DNA of 64,000 bases from RYN-133 sp963708645 (GCA_963708645.1 CAVPTA010000007.1:930001-994000); one strand, 5' to 3'. Counted from the first letter of the stretch, positions 44,552 to 54,648 are shown. Translations and numbers: made by a program. The notes: generated by a model not told the origin, from the sequence alone.

Positions 44552-45691
44552 TCAGGCATGCGCCGGAATGCGCAGCACCCCGGTCGGTGGGTCGTCCGAC
44601 TGCGGCAGGTACAGCCGCTGGATGGCCACGAGCAGGCCCTCGGCGACGGTGTCTCGAAAGAGGGGATCGGTCAGGCGCGCCCGGTCCAGCGGTGAGGTGA
44701 GGTAGCCCAGTTCGACGCGTACCGCGGGCATGCGGGTCATCCGCAGCAGCGCCCACGTCTTCGCGTGGATGCGCCCGTTCGTCAGGCCGGTGCGGGCCAC
44801 CAGTTCGCGCTGGACCAGGTCGGCGAGCCGTTCACCGATCGTCGAGGACGACTCGGCCGCGCCGAAGTAGTACGCCGCGAGGCCATTGGCACGTGGCGAG
44901 GTGAAGCCGTCGACATGGATCGAGATGACCAGGTCGGCACCGACCTCGTTGGCGAGCCCGGCGCGTTCCTCGTCCGTGCGGGCGTTGTGCGGGCCGCGGG
45001 TGAGCCAGCTCTGCACGCCGAGCGCGCTCAGGCGTCCCTCGAGCCGACTGGCGAGGTCCCAACACAGGTCGGCCTCGGCGATCTCGCTGTGTGGATCCTG
45101 CGGGTCGCCGACGTAGACCGTGCCGCGGTCGTCGCCGCCGTGCCCGGGGTCGACGACGATCCGCTTGCCGAACAGGGACGGGCCGGCCGCAGCGACGGCG
45201 ACCATCTCGCGCAGCAACTGCGGGCGTCCGCCGGTGACGCGACGACCGAGCTGGCGCAGGGCGCGCAGCGTGTGCGGCCCGCAGATGCCGTCGGCAACCA
45301 TGCCGTAGTCGCGCTGGAAGTTGCGCAGCCCTTCGGCCGTGCGGGCACCGAACACCCCATCTGCGCGGGCGAGGTCGTAGCCGAGTTCGAGCAGCTGCGT
45401 CTGCAGGGTGGCAACGTCGTCGCCGACGTGCACCTGACCCGGCTCATGCGCAAGCACGCGATCGCCGAGTTTCCAGTGGGCATTGACCAGGCCGGCGTAG
45501 GTCTCCGCACCGACGATGCCGTCGACCGACATGCCGCGGGTCTGTTGGAAATGGCGCACGGCGAGCTCGACGGACTCGTCGTAGACGTCGTGGTCCTTGG
45601 GGTCGGTGTTGCCGAGCAGCCCGAGCGTGGCGAGCATGCGGCGCACTTCGGCGACGGCGGTGCCGGTCGCACCGCGGCGCAGCAGCTGCAT
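44552..45691 (-). CDS. cwlM: CwlM-type N-acetylmuramoyl-L-alanine amidase homologue
   Basis: The 379-residue protein has two peptidoglycan-binding domains (about 1-65, MQLLRRGATGTAVAEVRRML; about 80-150, DVATLQTQLLELGYDLARAD) and a C-terminal Amidase_3 domain (about 180-370). Zinc and catalytic residues look complete: His in VVDPGHGG, Glu in EIAEADLCWDLA, His in LVISIHVDGF, Glu in RVELGYLTS. No signal peptide, so it is cytoplasmic, as for mycobacterial CwlM, which regulates MurA after phosphorylation rather than cutting wall. Position beside trxA/trxB matches M. tuberculosis. Confidence 0.9.
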   Translation of the reverse strand: MQLLRRGATGTAVAEVRRMLATLGLLGNTDPKDHDVYDESVELAVRHFQQTRGMSVDGIVGAETYAGLVNAHWKLGDRVLAHEPGQVHVGDDVATLQTQLLELGYDLARADGVFGARTAEGLRNFQRDYGMVADGICGPHTLRALRQLGRRVTGGRPQLLREMVAVAAAGPSLFGKRIVVDPGHGGDDRGTVYVGDPQDPHSEIAEADLCWDLASRLEGRLSALGVQSWLTRGPHNARTDEERAGLANEVGADLVISIHVDGFTSPRANGLAAYYFGAAESSSTIGERLADLVQRELVARTGLTNGRIHAKTWALLRMTRMPAVRVELGYLTSPLDRARLTDPLFRDTVAEGLLVAIQRLYLPQSDDPPTGVLRIPAHA

Positions 45692-45766
45692 GATCGAAGG
45701 ACATCCTCGCCGGATCGGGGGCACGTCAGAAACAACTATTGTTCCATCCGCCCCCTGCAGAACCGA

Positions 45767-45796
45767 AACGGCCGCCACCTTGCGGTGACGGCCGTT
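45767..45796. terminator. Hairpin terminator after trxA
   Basis: AACGGCCGCCACC and GGTGACGGCCGTT pair with one mismatch across a 4-base loop, directly beyond the trxA stop and upstream of cwlM. On the minus strand it lies 21 bases after the trxA stop and is followed by a weak T-rich run. Confidence 0.65.
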
Positions 45797-45817
45797 CCTA
45801 TATGGGTCGAGTCAGCG

Positions 45818-46144
45818 TCAGACGTACTCGCTGAGCTCGCGAAGAATCGCAGCCTTGGGACGGGCACCCACGATGGTCTTGACGATCTGACCCTTGTGGA
45901 ACACGGCCATCGTCGGGATCGACATGACCTGGTAGTTCCGCGCGGTCTCGGGGTTGTCGTCGATGTTCAGCTTGGCGATCGTGAGCTTGTCCGGGTTCTC
46001 GCCTGCGATCTCTTCGAGGACCGGTGCCACGAGCCGACACGGACCGCACCATTCCGCCCAGAAGTCGACGAGCACCGGCCCGTCGGCCTGCAATACGTCG
46101 CTGGTGAAGCTCGCGTCCGTAACGGTCTTGGTGTTAGCGCCCAT
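45818..46144 (-). CDS. trxA: Thioredoxin
   Basis: The 108-residue thioredoxin has the active site WCGPC at 32-36, the cis-Pro in SIPTMAVF and the start MGANTKTVTDASFTSDVLQA. It reduces disulfides in the cytoplasm and is recharged by the neighbouring trxB product. ATG at 46144 follows AGGAGATC. It follows trxB by 53 bases, forming the common trxB-trxA pair. Confidence 0.96.
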   Translation of the reverse strand: MGANTKTVTDASFTSDVLQADGPVLVDFWAEWCGPCRLVAPVLEEIAGENPDKLTIAKLNIDDNPETARNYQVMSIPTMAVFHKGQIVKTIVGARPKAAILRELSEYV

Positions 46145-46197
46145 TTCCTGATCTCCTGAATTCGGTGGTGTCCGGTGTAACGCGAAGTGGTGGCTGG

Positions 46198-47157
46198 TCA
46201 TTCCGCCGGGGTGTGCGCGAGCGCCCCGGCGGTGTCGCTGAGGCCGGCGAGGTACCGCTCGGCGTCCAGCGCCGCCTGGCAGCCGGTGCCCGCGGCGGTG
46301 ATGGCCTGACGGTAGGTGTGGTCGACGAGGTCGCCGGCCGCGAACACGCCGGGCAGGTTCGTGTGCGTGCCCGTGCGGGTCAGGACGTAGCCCTCGGCGT
46401 CGAGGTCGATCTGGCCCCGGACGAGTTCGCTGCGCGGCTCGTGGCCGATCGCGATGAACAGCCCGCCCAGGTCGAGGTCACGCTCCTCGCCGGTGACCGT
46501 GTCCTTGAGCCGGACGCCGGAAACCGCGCCGTCGCCGTGGATGTCGACGACCTCGCTGTTCCAGGCCCAGCGCATCTTCGGGTCCTTCTGGGCGCGCTCG
46601 ACCATGATCTTGCTGGCGCGCAACGCGTCGCGGCGGTGCACGACCGTGACGGAGTTCGCGAAGCGCGTCAGGAAGGTGGCTTCCTCCATCGCGGTGTCGC
46701 CGCCGCCGACGACGGCGATGTCTTTGTCGCGGAAGAAGAAGCCGTCACAGGTCGCACACCAGGACACGCCGTGCCCGGACAGCTCGTCCTCGCGGGAGAG
46801 CCCGAGCTTGCGGTAGGCCGAACCCATCGCCAGGATCACCGAGTCTGCGGTGTACTCGCCGTCATGGGTTCGGACCACCTTCACAGCGCCGCTCAGGTCG
46901 AGTTCGGTGACGTCGTCGCTGACCAGCTCGGCGCCGAAGCGCTCGGCCTGGGTGCGGATGTGTGTCATCAGCTCCGGGCCGAGAATGCCCTCCGGGAAGC
47001 CCGGGAAGTTCTCGACGTCGGTCGTGTTCATCAGCGCGCCGCCGTACTGCGAGCCTTCGAACACGAGCGGCGCGAGGTCGGCGCGTGCCGTGTACAACGC
47101 CGCGGTGTAACCGGCCGGGCCGGATCCCACGATGATGACGTTGCGGTGCTGGGTCAC
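46198..47157 (-). CDS. trxB: Thioredoxin-disulfide reductase
   Basis: The 319-residue flavoprotein has FAD-binding GSGPAGYTAALYTARA, the redox motif WCATCDGFFFRD, NADPH-binding VVGGGDTAMEEATFL and the FAD-binding end GVFAAGDLVDHTYRQAITAA. It moves electrons from NADPH to thioredoxin. It follows murJ, with 66 bases between. Confidence 0.97.
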   Translation of the reverse strand: MTQHRNVIIVGSGPAGYTAALYTARADLAPLVFEGSQYGGALMNTTDVENFPGFPEGILGPELMTHIRTQAERFGAELVSDDVTELDLSGAVKVVRTHDGEYTADSVILAMGSAYRKLGLSREDELSGHGVSWCATCDGFFFRDKDIAVVGGGDTAMEEATFLTRFANSVTVVHRRDALRASKIMVERAQKDPKMRWAWNSEVVDIHGDGAVSGVRLKDTVTGEERDLDLGGLFIAIGHEPRSELVRGQIDLDAEGYVLTRTGTHTNLPGVFAAGDLVDHTYRQAITAAGTGCQAALDAERYLAGLSDTAGALAHTPAE

Positions 47158-47223
47158 TGATTCACCCTTTCAAAGTGCTTCGGACACGAAAACGATCCTA
47201 GGTGGGTCGGCATTCCCTGCCGT

Positions 47224-49092
47224 TCAACGGCGGCGGGCCATTGAGACGATGTCTTCGACCTCGCTGATCCGCATGCGCCACAGCACGACGGCGAGTACGA
47301 CGAGGCCGCCGATACCGCCGAGCAGCAGCATCGCAAACGAAGCAGTACGTCCATGGCCGAGCGCATTCTGCAGGCCCAGCCCGATCGCGAACGCGACTAC
47401 CGCGCCGATCGCCGAGGCCACCGCCACCTTGGTCATCGTGGCGACGACACTGCCGAAATGCAGGTTGCCGAGGCGACGGGTGAGGCTGATGTGGCCCACG
47501 ATCGCGCCGATGACGTAGGACGCGGAGGTCGCGGTTGTGAGCGCGACCGCGATCTTCGCCGAGTCGTCGCTGAACAGGTGCGCACAGACGAGCACGATCA
47601 CGGTTTTGGTGCCGACCATGAACACATTGATGAGTGCCGGGGTACGTCCGTCGCGCATCGCGTAGAACACGCGAAGCTGCAACATCACCATTGCGAACGG
47701 GAACAGCCCGAATGCCGAGGCCGCAAGCGCGGTGCCGATCAGGCGTGCCGACTCGACCGAGGTGTTTCCGTGTGCGAAGAGCACGATGGTCAGCGGCTGA
47801 CCCAGAACGATGAGGCCTGCGGTCACCGGGATGAGCGCCACCGCGGCAAGCCGTGCGGCAAGTCCGAGGTCGGAGACGACCTCGCGCGTCTGGTCACGTG
47901 CCGCCGCGCGTGAGAGTCGGGGCATCAGCGCTGTGAGCAGCGAAACGACGAGGATGCCGTAAGGCATCTGGATCAGCAGGTCGGCGTTCGTGAAGACCGT
48001 GAACGACTTCTTGTGGTGTCCACCGACCGCCGCGATCACGGTGACGCCGATCTGGCTGGCGACGACGTAGGCGAATACCCACCCTGCGAGCGTCCCCAAC
48101 TCCTTCATCCGTCCGACTTCGCTCGGCCGGGCCCGGAACCGCCACTTCCAGCGGAATCCGGTCCGCCGCAGCGCGGGGACGAGCACCAAGGCCTGGGCGA
48201 CGATGCCCAGAGTCGTGCCGATACCGACGACGAGCACCTGGGCCGTCGTTATCGACGAGGGCGAAAGGGTGTGGGGACCTGGCAGCGCGAAGAACGTCGC
48301 GATCGTGACGATCATGACGACGTTGTTGAGCACCGGTGACCAGGCACCGGGTGCGTACGAGTGCCGGATGTTCAGCACGGCCATGAACATCGCGCCGAGA
48401 CCGTAGAAGAAGATCTCGGGCAGCAGCAGGGTCGCGAACTGGCTGGTCAGCTCGCGTTTGGGACCGGAGCTGACGAACCCGCTCGCGATCAGCGGCGCGC
48501 ACAACACCGCGACCAGCGTGACGACGCCGAGCGCGGCAGTTGCGACGGAGAGCAGCCGCTGGGTGTATGCGACCCCGTGGTCGTCGTCGTCGTCCTGTGC
48601 TCTGACGAGCAGGGGGATGAGCACGCTGGAGAGCACGCCGCCGAGCAAGAGCTCGTAGACCATGTTCGGGAAGTTGTTCCCGAGGTTGTAGGCGTCGCCG
48701 ACCGGACCGACGCCGAGGGCGGCCACCAACAAAGCGCTGCGCAGGAAGCCGGTGATGCGGCTGACCAGACTCGCGATGGCCATCGACCGGCTGTTGGCCA
48801 TCAGGCCACGATCGGCGGCCTTGGCAGGTGCCTGCCCTGCCGGCGTCGCAGTCCCTGTCGCTGACGCCGGCGCACCGTCCGCTGGATCGGCGTCTCGTCC
48901 GCGCCGGTCGGGACGTCTACGCCTCGGGCCGACGTAGGTGGTGGTGCTCCACGGGTTCTGACCGTCGTCCTCGTCGCCTGGCCATTCGGCCACGAGCATC
49001 GCCGAGATCGGGTCGGCCTCGGTGAAGGTGCGCGGCTCCATCACCCGTCCGCGCCCCGCGTACAGCGACGGCGTGCTCCAGTCGTCGCTCAT
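47224..49092 (-). CDS. murJ: Lipid II flippase MurJ
   Basis: The 622-residue protein has a charged ~100-residue cytoplasmic N-terminus, then 14 predicted helices of the MVF/MurJ family (SMAIASLVSRITGFLRSALL, GDAYNLGNNFPNMVYELLLG, DLLIQMPYGILVVSLLTALM). It flips the peptidoglycan precursor lipid II. The mycobacterial C-terminal pseudokinase/FhaA-binding part is absent. The start overlaps the upstream DUF6049 gene by 4 bases (ATGA at 49089-49092). Confidence 0.95.
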   Translation of the reverse strand: MSDDWSTPSLYAGRGRVMEPRTFTEADPISAMLVAEWPGDEDDGQNPWSTTTYVGPRRRRPDRRGRDADPADGAPASATGTATPAGQAPAKAADRGLMANSRSMAIASLVSRITGFLRSALLVAALGVGPVGDAYNLGNNFPNMVYELLLGGVLSSVLIPLLVRAQDDDDDHGVAYTQRLLSVATAALGVVTLVAVLCAPLIASGFVSSGPKRELTSQFATLLLPEIFFYGLGAMFMAVLNIRHSYAPGAWSPVLNNVVMIVTIATFFALPGPHTLSPSSITTAQVLVVGIGTTLGIVAQALVLVPALRRTGFRWKWRFRARPSEVGRMKELGTLAGWVFAYVVASQIGVTVIAAVGGHHKKSFTVFTNADLLIQMPYGILVVSLLTALMPRLSRAAARDQTREVVSDLGLAARLAAVALIPVTAGLIVLGQPLTIVLFAHGNTSVESARLIGTALAASAFGLFPFAMVMLQLRVFYAMRDGRTPALINVFMVGTKTVIVLVCAHLFSDDSAKIAVALTTATSASYVIGAIVGHISLTRRLGNLHFGSVVATMTKVAVASAIGAVVAFAIGLGLQNALGHGRTASFAMLLLGGIGGLVVLAVVLWRMRISEVEDIVSMARRR

Positions 49093-51251
49093 GGTTGGGA
49101 CGCGGTGGTGGCCGCGACCGGCATCGGCTCCTGCGGTTCTCGCGGGGTGCGGTTGCGCAGCCGACGCACCTGGCGGATCGCAACTGCCACGACGAGCAGA
49201 ATCCCCGCGAGGACCGTGATGATCACGCCGATGGTGCCGAGAGCGGTGCTGCGAACGGTCAGTGGGATCGGCTTGCCGAGCGGCAGGCCGCCAGGTGTCT
49301 GGATGCGCACCAGCACTCGGATCAGACCGACGCGGTCGACGTGGGTCGGCACGTGCACCTGCACCTTGCTGTTCGCTTTGATCGTGTATCCGCCGGGCGC
49401 GGCCGACGCGGTCAGTCCGGACTCGCCCCCCACCGGGTCGACCGAGATCTGCACGTCGACCTCGGTGTTGAGATGGTTCACGACGGTGATCGGCAGCGGC
49501 GAGTTCTTCGAGGTCAGCGTGTACGTGCCGGTGGTCGGCTTGACGATGTATACGGACGCCTGGGTCGTGGTGATGACGTGCTGCAGCCGGCCCGCCATGG
49601 CCCTGGCGACGGCCGGATGGCTGATCAGTGAGGTCGATTCGCAGCGTTGGATGGCCGTCGGGTAGTTCGCGAACAGCGCCTGCCCGACCGTCTGGTCATG
49701 GAACATCGTCTCGACCTTCGGGATCTCGTTGTCGATCCGTCGCAGCGAGTGAAGCAGCCGATGCGGGAGCTGCGGCACTCGAGACGTCGCGCGCAACGTG
49801 CCCCAATCGCCGTTCGAGATGGTCGACGACGCGGTCGCCTGGTCGATGGAGATCGGGCTCGACCAGGTGGAGTTCGAGGTCGCCTCGATGACCCGGGCAG
49901 CGATTGCGGGGTTCACGTCGAGTTCGCGCGGCGGTGCGATCAGGACGTACCGGGAGTTCGTGTACTTGGCGGCTACGTCCTCCTCAACGCGTACCGCCAG
50001 TTGTGCCACCAACTCGGGGAGCACAGCGAGGCCGTTCGCCGTGGGGTTGAGCGCGGCGTCGACGAGGCGCTCGATCGGTGCCGAGGTGACCGCGAAGCGT
50101 GCGTTGGGGAACTGGGTGGTCTGGGCCAACGCGTTCGGGACGGGCTGCACGCCACCATTGGTCAGCGAGCTGTCGGAGACAATGATCGTCTGGACACCTT
50201 GCTGGACAAGATTCGTGAGCGTGGTCGGGCCGAGGCCCCGCCCGACGGGCCACGCGAGCTCGGTTCCCGGCGTGCGATTGCCGAGCGCGGCTTGGACCGC
50301 GTCCTGAGCCGCGGAATCGAGCCCTATCGGCCAGTCCATTCCCGCCCGGGACAGTGAATCGACGGCGGGATCGGCGAACGGCGTGAACTCGATCTTGATG
50401 TCACGATTGAGTGAGAGGATCCCGCGCAGTTCGGTCAGCCAGCTCTCGGCGGCGACTGCGCCGGTGCCGGTCACCAGTCCGTTCGGCGTGCTCACCTTGT
50501 AGCCGCTGGCCATCTGGACCAGCTCGTCGATCAGGTCGGGATCGGTCACCACCGTCATCGGGACGTCGGGCGCCACGGACTTGAGCACATCGAGCAGGCG
50601 GCCCAGCCGGCCGCCGGGGGTGATCTCTTTCGCGAGCGCGTCATCGAAGAAGATCTTCGATTGCAACAGCCGGTGCGGGCGGTCGAGCAGCGGCCAGACC
50701 CAGCTCACCCGGCTCTTGACCGGCGTCTTGGTGAACGACGGGACGAACGTCTGCGCCGTCGCGGTTCCGGTGGAGTAGGTCGCGATGAACCAGAACGGAT
50801 AGATCAGATTCGCGCACAGGCAGACACCGTCGTGGACCAGCACGTCGGTGTTCGTCTTGATGGACGCGGGCGCGGTGCCGTTCCCGGGCACCACGATGTT
50901 CTTGGCGGAGGCGGTGAGCGGCGACACCCCCGTTGAGCTCGGCGCCTTGGGATGTGCGATCGCGTTGTCCAGGGCGTCCTGCGACCCGATCGGATCGCTG
51001 CGCGCGGCCGAGATCGTCGACACGGTCACCGGGTCGGCGCTGTGGTTGACCAGTTGCAATGTGAAGGTCAGCGGTCTTGGCTTCCGGCTGACCGTGGGCG
51101 AGTTCGGCGACACGTCGACGACCGACATGGTCACCGTTGCGGTCGTTGCCCGGCTCGCGCTCGCGGGCCCGGCGCCGAACCCGGCCGACGCGCCTGCTAC
51201 CAGAACGGCGATCACGGCCGAGGCGAGCGCCCGCGTACGTCCTGTGCGCAT
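49089..51251 (-). CDS. DUF6049 secreted/membrane protein
   Basis: The 720-residue protein has a signal peptide (TRALASAVIAVLVAGASAGF, cleavage near residue 33), beta-rich extracellular domains (PLTFTLQLVNHSADPVTVST; SPLPITVVNHLNTEVDVQIS) and one C-terminal membrane helix (LGTIGVIITVLAGILLVVAV) with a short basic tail. It matches the DUF6049 protein that precedes murJ in actinobacteria. It is coupled to murJ, which suggests a role in envelope assembly. Start ATG at 51251. Confidence 0.88.
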   Translation of the reverse strand: MRTGRTRALASAVIAVLVAGASAGFGAGPASASRATTATVTMSVVDVSPNSPTVSRKPRPLTFTLQLVNHSADPVTVSTISAARSDPIGSQDALDNAIAHPKAPSSTGVSPLTASAKNIVVPGNGTAPASIKTNTDVLVHDGVCLCANLIYPFWFIATYSTGTATAQTFVPSFTKTPVKSRVSWVWPLLDRPHRLLQSKIFFDDALAKEITPGGRLGRLLDVLKSVAPDVPMTVVTDPDLIDELVQMASGYKVSTPNGLVTGTGAVAAESWLTELRGILSLNRDIKIEFTPFADPAVDSLSRAGMDWPIGLDSAAQDAVQAALGNRTPGTELAWPVGRGLGPTTLTNLVQQGVQTIIVSDSSLTNGGVQPVPNALAQTTQFPNARFAVTSAPIERLVDAALNPTANGLAVLPELVAQLAVRVEEDVAAKYTNSRYVLIAPPRELDVNPAIAARVIEATSNSTWSSPISIDQATASSTISNGDWGTLRATSRVPQLPHRLLHSLRRIDNEIPKVETMFHDQTVGQALFANYPTAIQRCESTSLISHPAVARAMAGRLQHVITTTQASVYIVKPTTGTYTLTSKNSPLPITVVNHLNTEVDVQISVDPVGGESGLTASAAPGGYTIKANSKVQVHVPTHVDRVGLIRVLVRIQTPGGLPLGKPIPLTVRSTALGTIGVIITVLAGILLVVAVAIRQVRRLRNRTPREPQEPMPVAATTASQP

Positions 51252-51258
51252 GCTGCGC

Positions 51259-51879
51259 TCAGGCGGTTTCTGCGAGCAGCCGACCCGCGGCGTCGAGCAG
51301 TCCGCGCTCGTCGGGGTAGGCCAGTTGCGCCGCGATCTCAGGGAACGGCACCCAGGCGACCTCGGTGACCTCGATGTCGGCATCGGACAGCTCGCCGCCG
51401 ATGGCCCGCATCAGGTAGTGCTGGACGGTCTTGTGGATGCGGCGCCCCTCGGCGACGAACCAGAAATCGATGGTGCCGAGCTCGCCGAGGATCGTGCCGG
51501 AAATACCGGTCTCCTCCTCGACCTCGCGTACCGCAGCCTGCTCGGCGGTCTCGCCGGCTTCGATGTGACCCTTCGGAAGCGACCAGAGCAGCCGGCCGTG
51601 GCGATCCGTGCGCGCGATGAGGGCGCCGCGGGGGATCTCACCGCGCAGATCGAGGACGAGTCCGCCGGCGCTGAATTCGTCGACCTGCCGCAGCCGCCGA
51701 TCGCGGCGGCGCCGCTGCTGACGTCCGCCTTGCTGGCGCCCCTGCTGCGGTTGACCCTGCTTTTGACGGGCCTGCTTCGTGGCCGGCTTGGCGGCACCGC
51801 CCCGACGCGACCGCGAACGCTTTTCGCCCCCGGCGTCGTTGTCCGCATCGCGGTCGCCGTGAGCACCGCCGGTCGCCAT
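51259..51879 (-). CDS. NUDIX hydrolase with basic N-terminal tail (MutT4-like position)
   Basis: The 206-residue protein has a ~65-residue Lys/Arg/Gln-rich disordered start (GRQQGGRQQRRRRDRRLRQV) and a Nudix domain with box GHIEAGETAEQAAVREVEEE followed by TGISG. A Rv3908-like gene occupies this place in mycobacteria. The family hydrolyses nucleoside diphosphates linked to X. It is divergent from pcnA (50 bases between) and lies 7 bases upstream of the DUF6049 gene, so it heads the murJ unit. The ATG at 51879 is chosen over an upstream in-frame start. Confidence 0.88.
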   Translation of the reverse strand: MATGGAHGDRDADNDAGGEKRSRSRRGGAAKPATKQARQKQGQPQQGRQQGGRQQRRRRDRRLRQVDEFSAGGLVLDLRGEIPRGALIARTDRHGRLLWSLPKGHIEAGETAEQAAVREVEEETGISGTILGELGTIDFWFVAEGRRIHKTVQHYLMRAIGGELSDADIEVTEVAWVPFPEIAAQLAYPDERGLLDAAGRLLAETA

Positions 51880-51929
51880 GGCCCGATGGTAGCCGCTGCC
51901 CCCTGCGGCGGTCGGTACGCTCGGCTGCC

Positions 51930-53333
51930 GTGACCTCGCCCGCTGACCTGATCCCCGTGCCCGAGGCGGCACGGGCGCTGGGCGCTACCTTCGGCGGGTC
52001 CGGGCACGAGTTGCACCTGGTCGGCGGGACGGTCCGCGATGCGCTGATGGGCCGCGCGTCCCAGGACCTCGACTTCGCCACCGACGCCCGTCCGGAGCGC
52101 ACGCTCGAGTTGGTCGGCGCGCTTGCGTCCGCGACCTGGACTACCGGCGCGGACTTCGGGACGATCGGCGCCCGCGTCGCCGGGGTGATGTGCGAGATCA
52201 CCACCTACCGGGCCGATCGCTACGACCGCGTGTCGCGAAACCCGATGGTCGAGTTCGGCAGCTCGCTCGAGGAGGACCTGCGCCGGCGCGACTTCACGAT
52301 GAACGCCATGGCGCTCTCGGTCACGGGCAAACCCACCTTCAGCGACCCGTTCGGCGGCCTCGGCGACCTGGTCAAATATGTACTGCGGACGCCGGCCAGC
52401 CCGCAGGACTCGTTCGCCGACGACCCGCTGCGGATGCTGCGCGCCGCGCGCTTCGTCGCCACCCTCGGGATGGTGCCCACCGGCGAGGTGAGTGCGGCGA
52501 TGACCGAGCTGGCGCCGCAGTTGGCGCGGATCACGGCCGAACGCGTGCAGGTCGAGCTGTCGAAGCTGCTGCTCGGCCCCGACCCGCGTTCGGGTCTCGA
52601 ACTTCTCGTCGACACCGGCCTGGCCGATGTCGTCTTGCCCGAGATCCCCGCGTTGCGGATGGCCGACGACGAGCACGGCCAGCACAAGGACGTGTACGCC
52701 CACACGCTGCAGGTGCTCGAGCAGGCCATGGATCTCGAGGACGACGGCCCCGACCTGGTGTTGCGCATGGCCGCCCTGCTGCACGACATCGGCAAGCCGG
52801 CGACGCGCGAGTTCCAGCCGGGCGGACGGGTCAGCTTCCACCACCACGAGGTCGTCGGCCGCACCATGGCACGCAAGCGGCTGCGCGAGCTGCGCTACAG
52901 CAAGCAGTTCATCGAGGACGTGACGCGGCTGGTGTTCTTGCACCTGCGCTTCTACGGCTATCGCGACGGCGACTGGACCGACTCGGCCGTGCGCCGCTAT
53001 GTCGTCGACGCCGGACCGTTGTTGCCGCGATTGCACAAGCTGGTCCGCTCCGACTGCACGACTCGCAACAAGCGCAAGGCGGCGATGCTGGCGGCCACCT
53101 ACGACTCACTCGAGCACCGCATCGCCGAGCTGCAGGAGCAGGAGCAGCTCGACTCGATCCGTCCGGACCTCGACGGGAACGAGATCATGAAGATCCTCGG
53201 CATCGCTGCGGGTCCGGAGGTAGGGCGTGCCTGGCAGTTCTTGAAGCAGCTGCGCATGGACCGTGGCCCGCTCGATCACGATGAGGCGATCGAGGAGCTC
53301 ACACGCTGGTGGGCTCAGCAGCAGGACGGCTGA
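51930..53333 (+). CDS. pcnA: CCA tRNA nucleotidyltransferase
   Basis: The 467-residue protein has the nucleotidyltransferase head (LHLVGGTVRDALMG, QDLDFATDA), RNA-binding region (EEDLRRRDFTMNAMALSV, DDPLRMLRAARFVATLG) and an HD domain (LLHDIGKPATRE, FHHHEVVG). It adds or repairs the CCA end of tRNAs, needed here since the two tRNA genes do not encode CCA. The start is GTG at 51930. The last 35 bases overlap the convergent MFS gene. Confidence 0.95.
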   Translation: MTSPADLIPVPEAARALGATFGGSGHELHLVGGTVRDALMGRASQDLDFATDARPERTLELVGALASATWTTGADFGTIGARVAGVMCEITTYRADRYDRVSRNPMVEFGSSLEEDLRRRDFTMNAMALSVTGKPTFSDPFGGLGDLVKYVLRTPASPQDSFADDPLRMLRAARFVATLGMVPTGEVSAAMTELAPQLARITAERVQVELSKLLLGPDPRSGLELLVDTGLADVVLPEIPALRMADDEHGQHKDVYAHTLQVLEQAMDLEDDGPDLVLRMAALLHDIGKPATREFQPGGRVSFHHHEVVGRTMARKRLRELRYSKQFIEDVTRLVFLHLRFYGYRDGDWTDSAVRRYVVDAGPLLPRLHKLVRSDCTTRNKRKAAMLAATYDSLEHRIAELQEQEQLDSIRPDLDGNEIMKILGIAAGPEVGRAWQFLKQLRMDRGPLDHDEAIEELTRWWAQQQDG

Positions 53334-54648
53334 GGGCGGAGGTCGAGCCCGCCAGGCGCGTGTATCCGAATGCCGTAGCCAGGTACGCCACCCCGATCAC
53401 GACAACCGACGCGGGGGAGCGCCCGTCCGCCGGCAGGATCAACGCGACCATCGCGGCCGCCGTCACCAGCGCGATGTTGAACATCATGTCGTACAGGGCG
53501 AAAACCCGTCCGCGGTACTCGTCGGCGACGGTGCGCTGCACGATCGTGTCGATGCAGATCTTGAGACCTTGTGCGCAGAAGCCGAGCAACAAGGCGGCGA
53601 TCAGATAGAGGGGTAGCCGATAAGGGAGCACGAGAATCAACTGCACGAGCCCCGCACCGGCGAGCATCGCCCCGCACCAGCGCGCCATTCCGGTGTGCCG
53701 CGAGGCCGGCGGGGTCACCAGCGCGGCGAGCCCTGACCCCAGGGCGAGGACGACGACGAGTTGGGCCAGGCCGGTGAGGCCGGCGCGCAGCAACCCGTCG
53801 GCGGCGAAGCGATTACGAAAGAGCAGCACTGTGCACACCGCAAACAGGCCGTAACACAAGCGGTGTACGCCCATCGCTGCGAGCGCGAGCATGGCAGGAC
53901 GACGGCTGCGCAGATGCGCGAGTCCGCCGGCCAGGCCGCGGGCGATGTCGCCGGCGCTCTCGCGGTGGACGCGTTGAGCCTCGTCCGGCCCGAGCACTTG
54001 TCGGCCGAATCCGCTCGCGCGCCATCCAGAGACGACATAGGGCACGGCGGCGGCTGCGGCGATGGCCGCGTACGCACCTGTCGAGGCCCCACCGAGCAGT
54101 GAGCGAAGCCCGATCGCTACGCCGCCGCCGGCGGTGGTGGCCAGGGCACCGAGCGTCGTCGACAGGGAGTTGGCGGTGACGAGTTCGTCGTGACCCACGA
54201 CGTGCGGCAGGGACGCCGACAGTGCGGACAGGAAGAACCGGCTGATCGACACGACCACCAGGGCGCTGGCGTAGAAGGGGATGCCGTGCAACCCGGCCGC
54301 GATCTCGACGCTGAGTGCGACGACCGCCAGCGCCCGCAACACGCTGGTCCACACCAGTACGCGCTGACGCCACCACCGGTCGAGCAGCACGCCCGCGAAC
54401 GGTCCGATCACCGAGTAGGGCAGCAGGAGCACCGCGAAACCTGCCGCGACATCGGCGGCGTGCGCCTGGCGTTCGGGATTGAACAGCACGGCCCCGGCCA
54501 GGCTGAGTTGGAACACGCCGTCGGCGAACTGGGCGGCCAGTCGCACGCCGAACAGGCGACGGAAGGCGACCGAACGCAGCGCGGCCCGCACGTGATGTCG
54601 GTGGCGCAACGACGGCGTCACCTCGACTCCGTCCACGCCCGGCTGCAC
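53299..54648 (-). CDS. MFS-type membrane transporter
   Basis: A 449-residue protein with about 12 helices and an MFS_3-like pattern (FRRLFGVRLAAQFADGVFQL; YSVIGPFAGVLLDRWWRQRV; VQRTVADEYRGRVFALYDMM). This branch is similar to putative exporters. Substrate unknown. It overlaps the pcnA end by 35 bases on the opposite strand. Start is ATG at 54648. Confidence 0.88.
   Translation of the reverse strand: MQPGVDGVEVTPSLRHRHHVRAALRSVAFRRLFGVRLAAQFADGVFQLSLAGAVLFNPERQAHAADVAAGFAVLLLPYSVIGPFAGVLLDRWWRQRVLVWTSVLRALAVVALSVEIAAGLHGIPFYASALVVVSISRFFLSALSASLPHVVGHDELVTANSLSTTLGALATTAGGGVAIGLRSLLGGASTGAYAAIAAAAAVPYVVSGWRASGFGRQVLGPDEAQRVHRESAGDIARGLAGGLAHLRSRRPAMLALAAMGVHRLCYGLFAVCTVLLFRNRFAADGLLRAGLTGLAQLVVVLALGSGLAALVTPPASRHTGMARWCGAMLAGAGLVQLILVLPYRLPLYLIAALLLGFCAQGLKICIDTIVQRTVADEYRGRVFALYDMMFNIALVTAAAMVALILPADGRSPASVVVIGVAYLATAFGYTRLAGSTSALSRPAAEPTSV

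Noticed and set aside
44765..46159. Open frame on the + strand opposite cwlM and trxA
   Set aside because: It crosses two real genes and their terminator on the other strand; composition is that of a reverse-frame translation.
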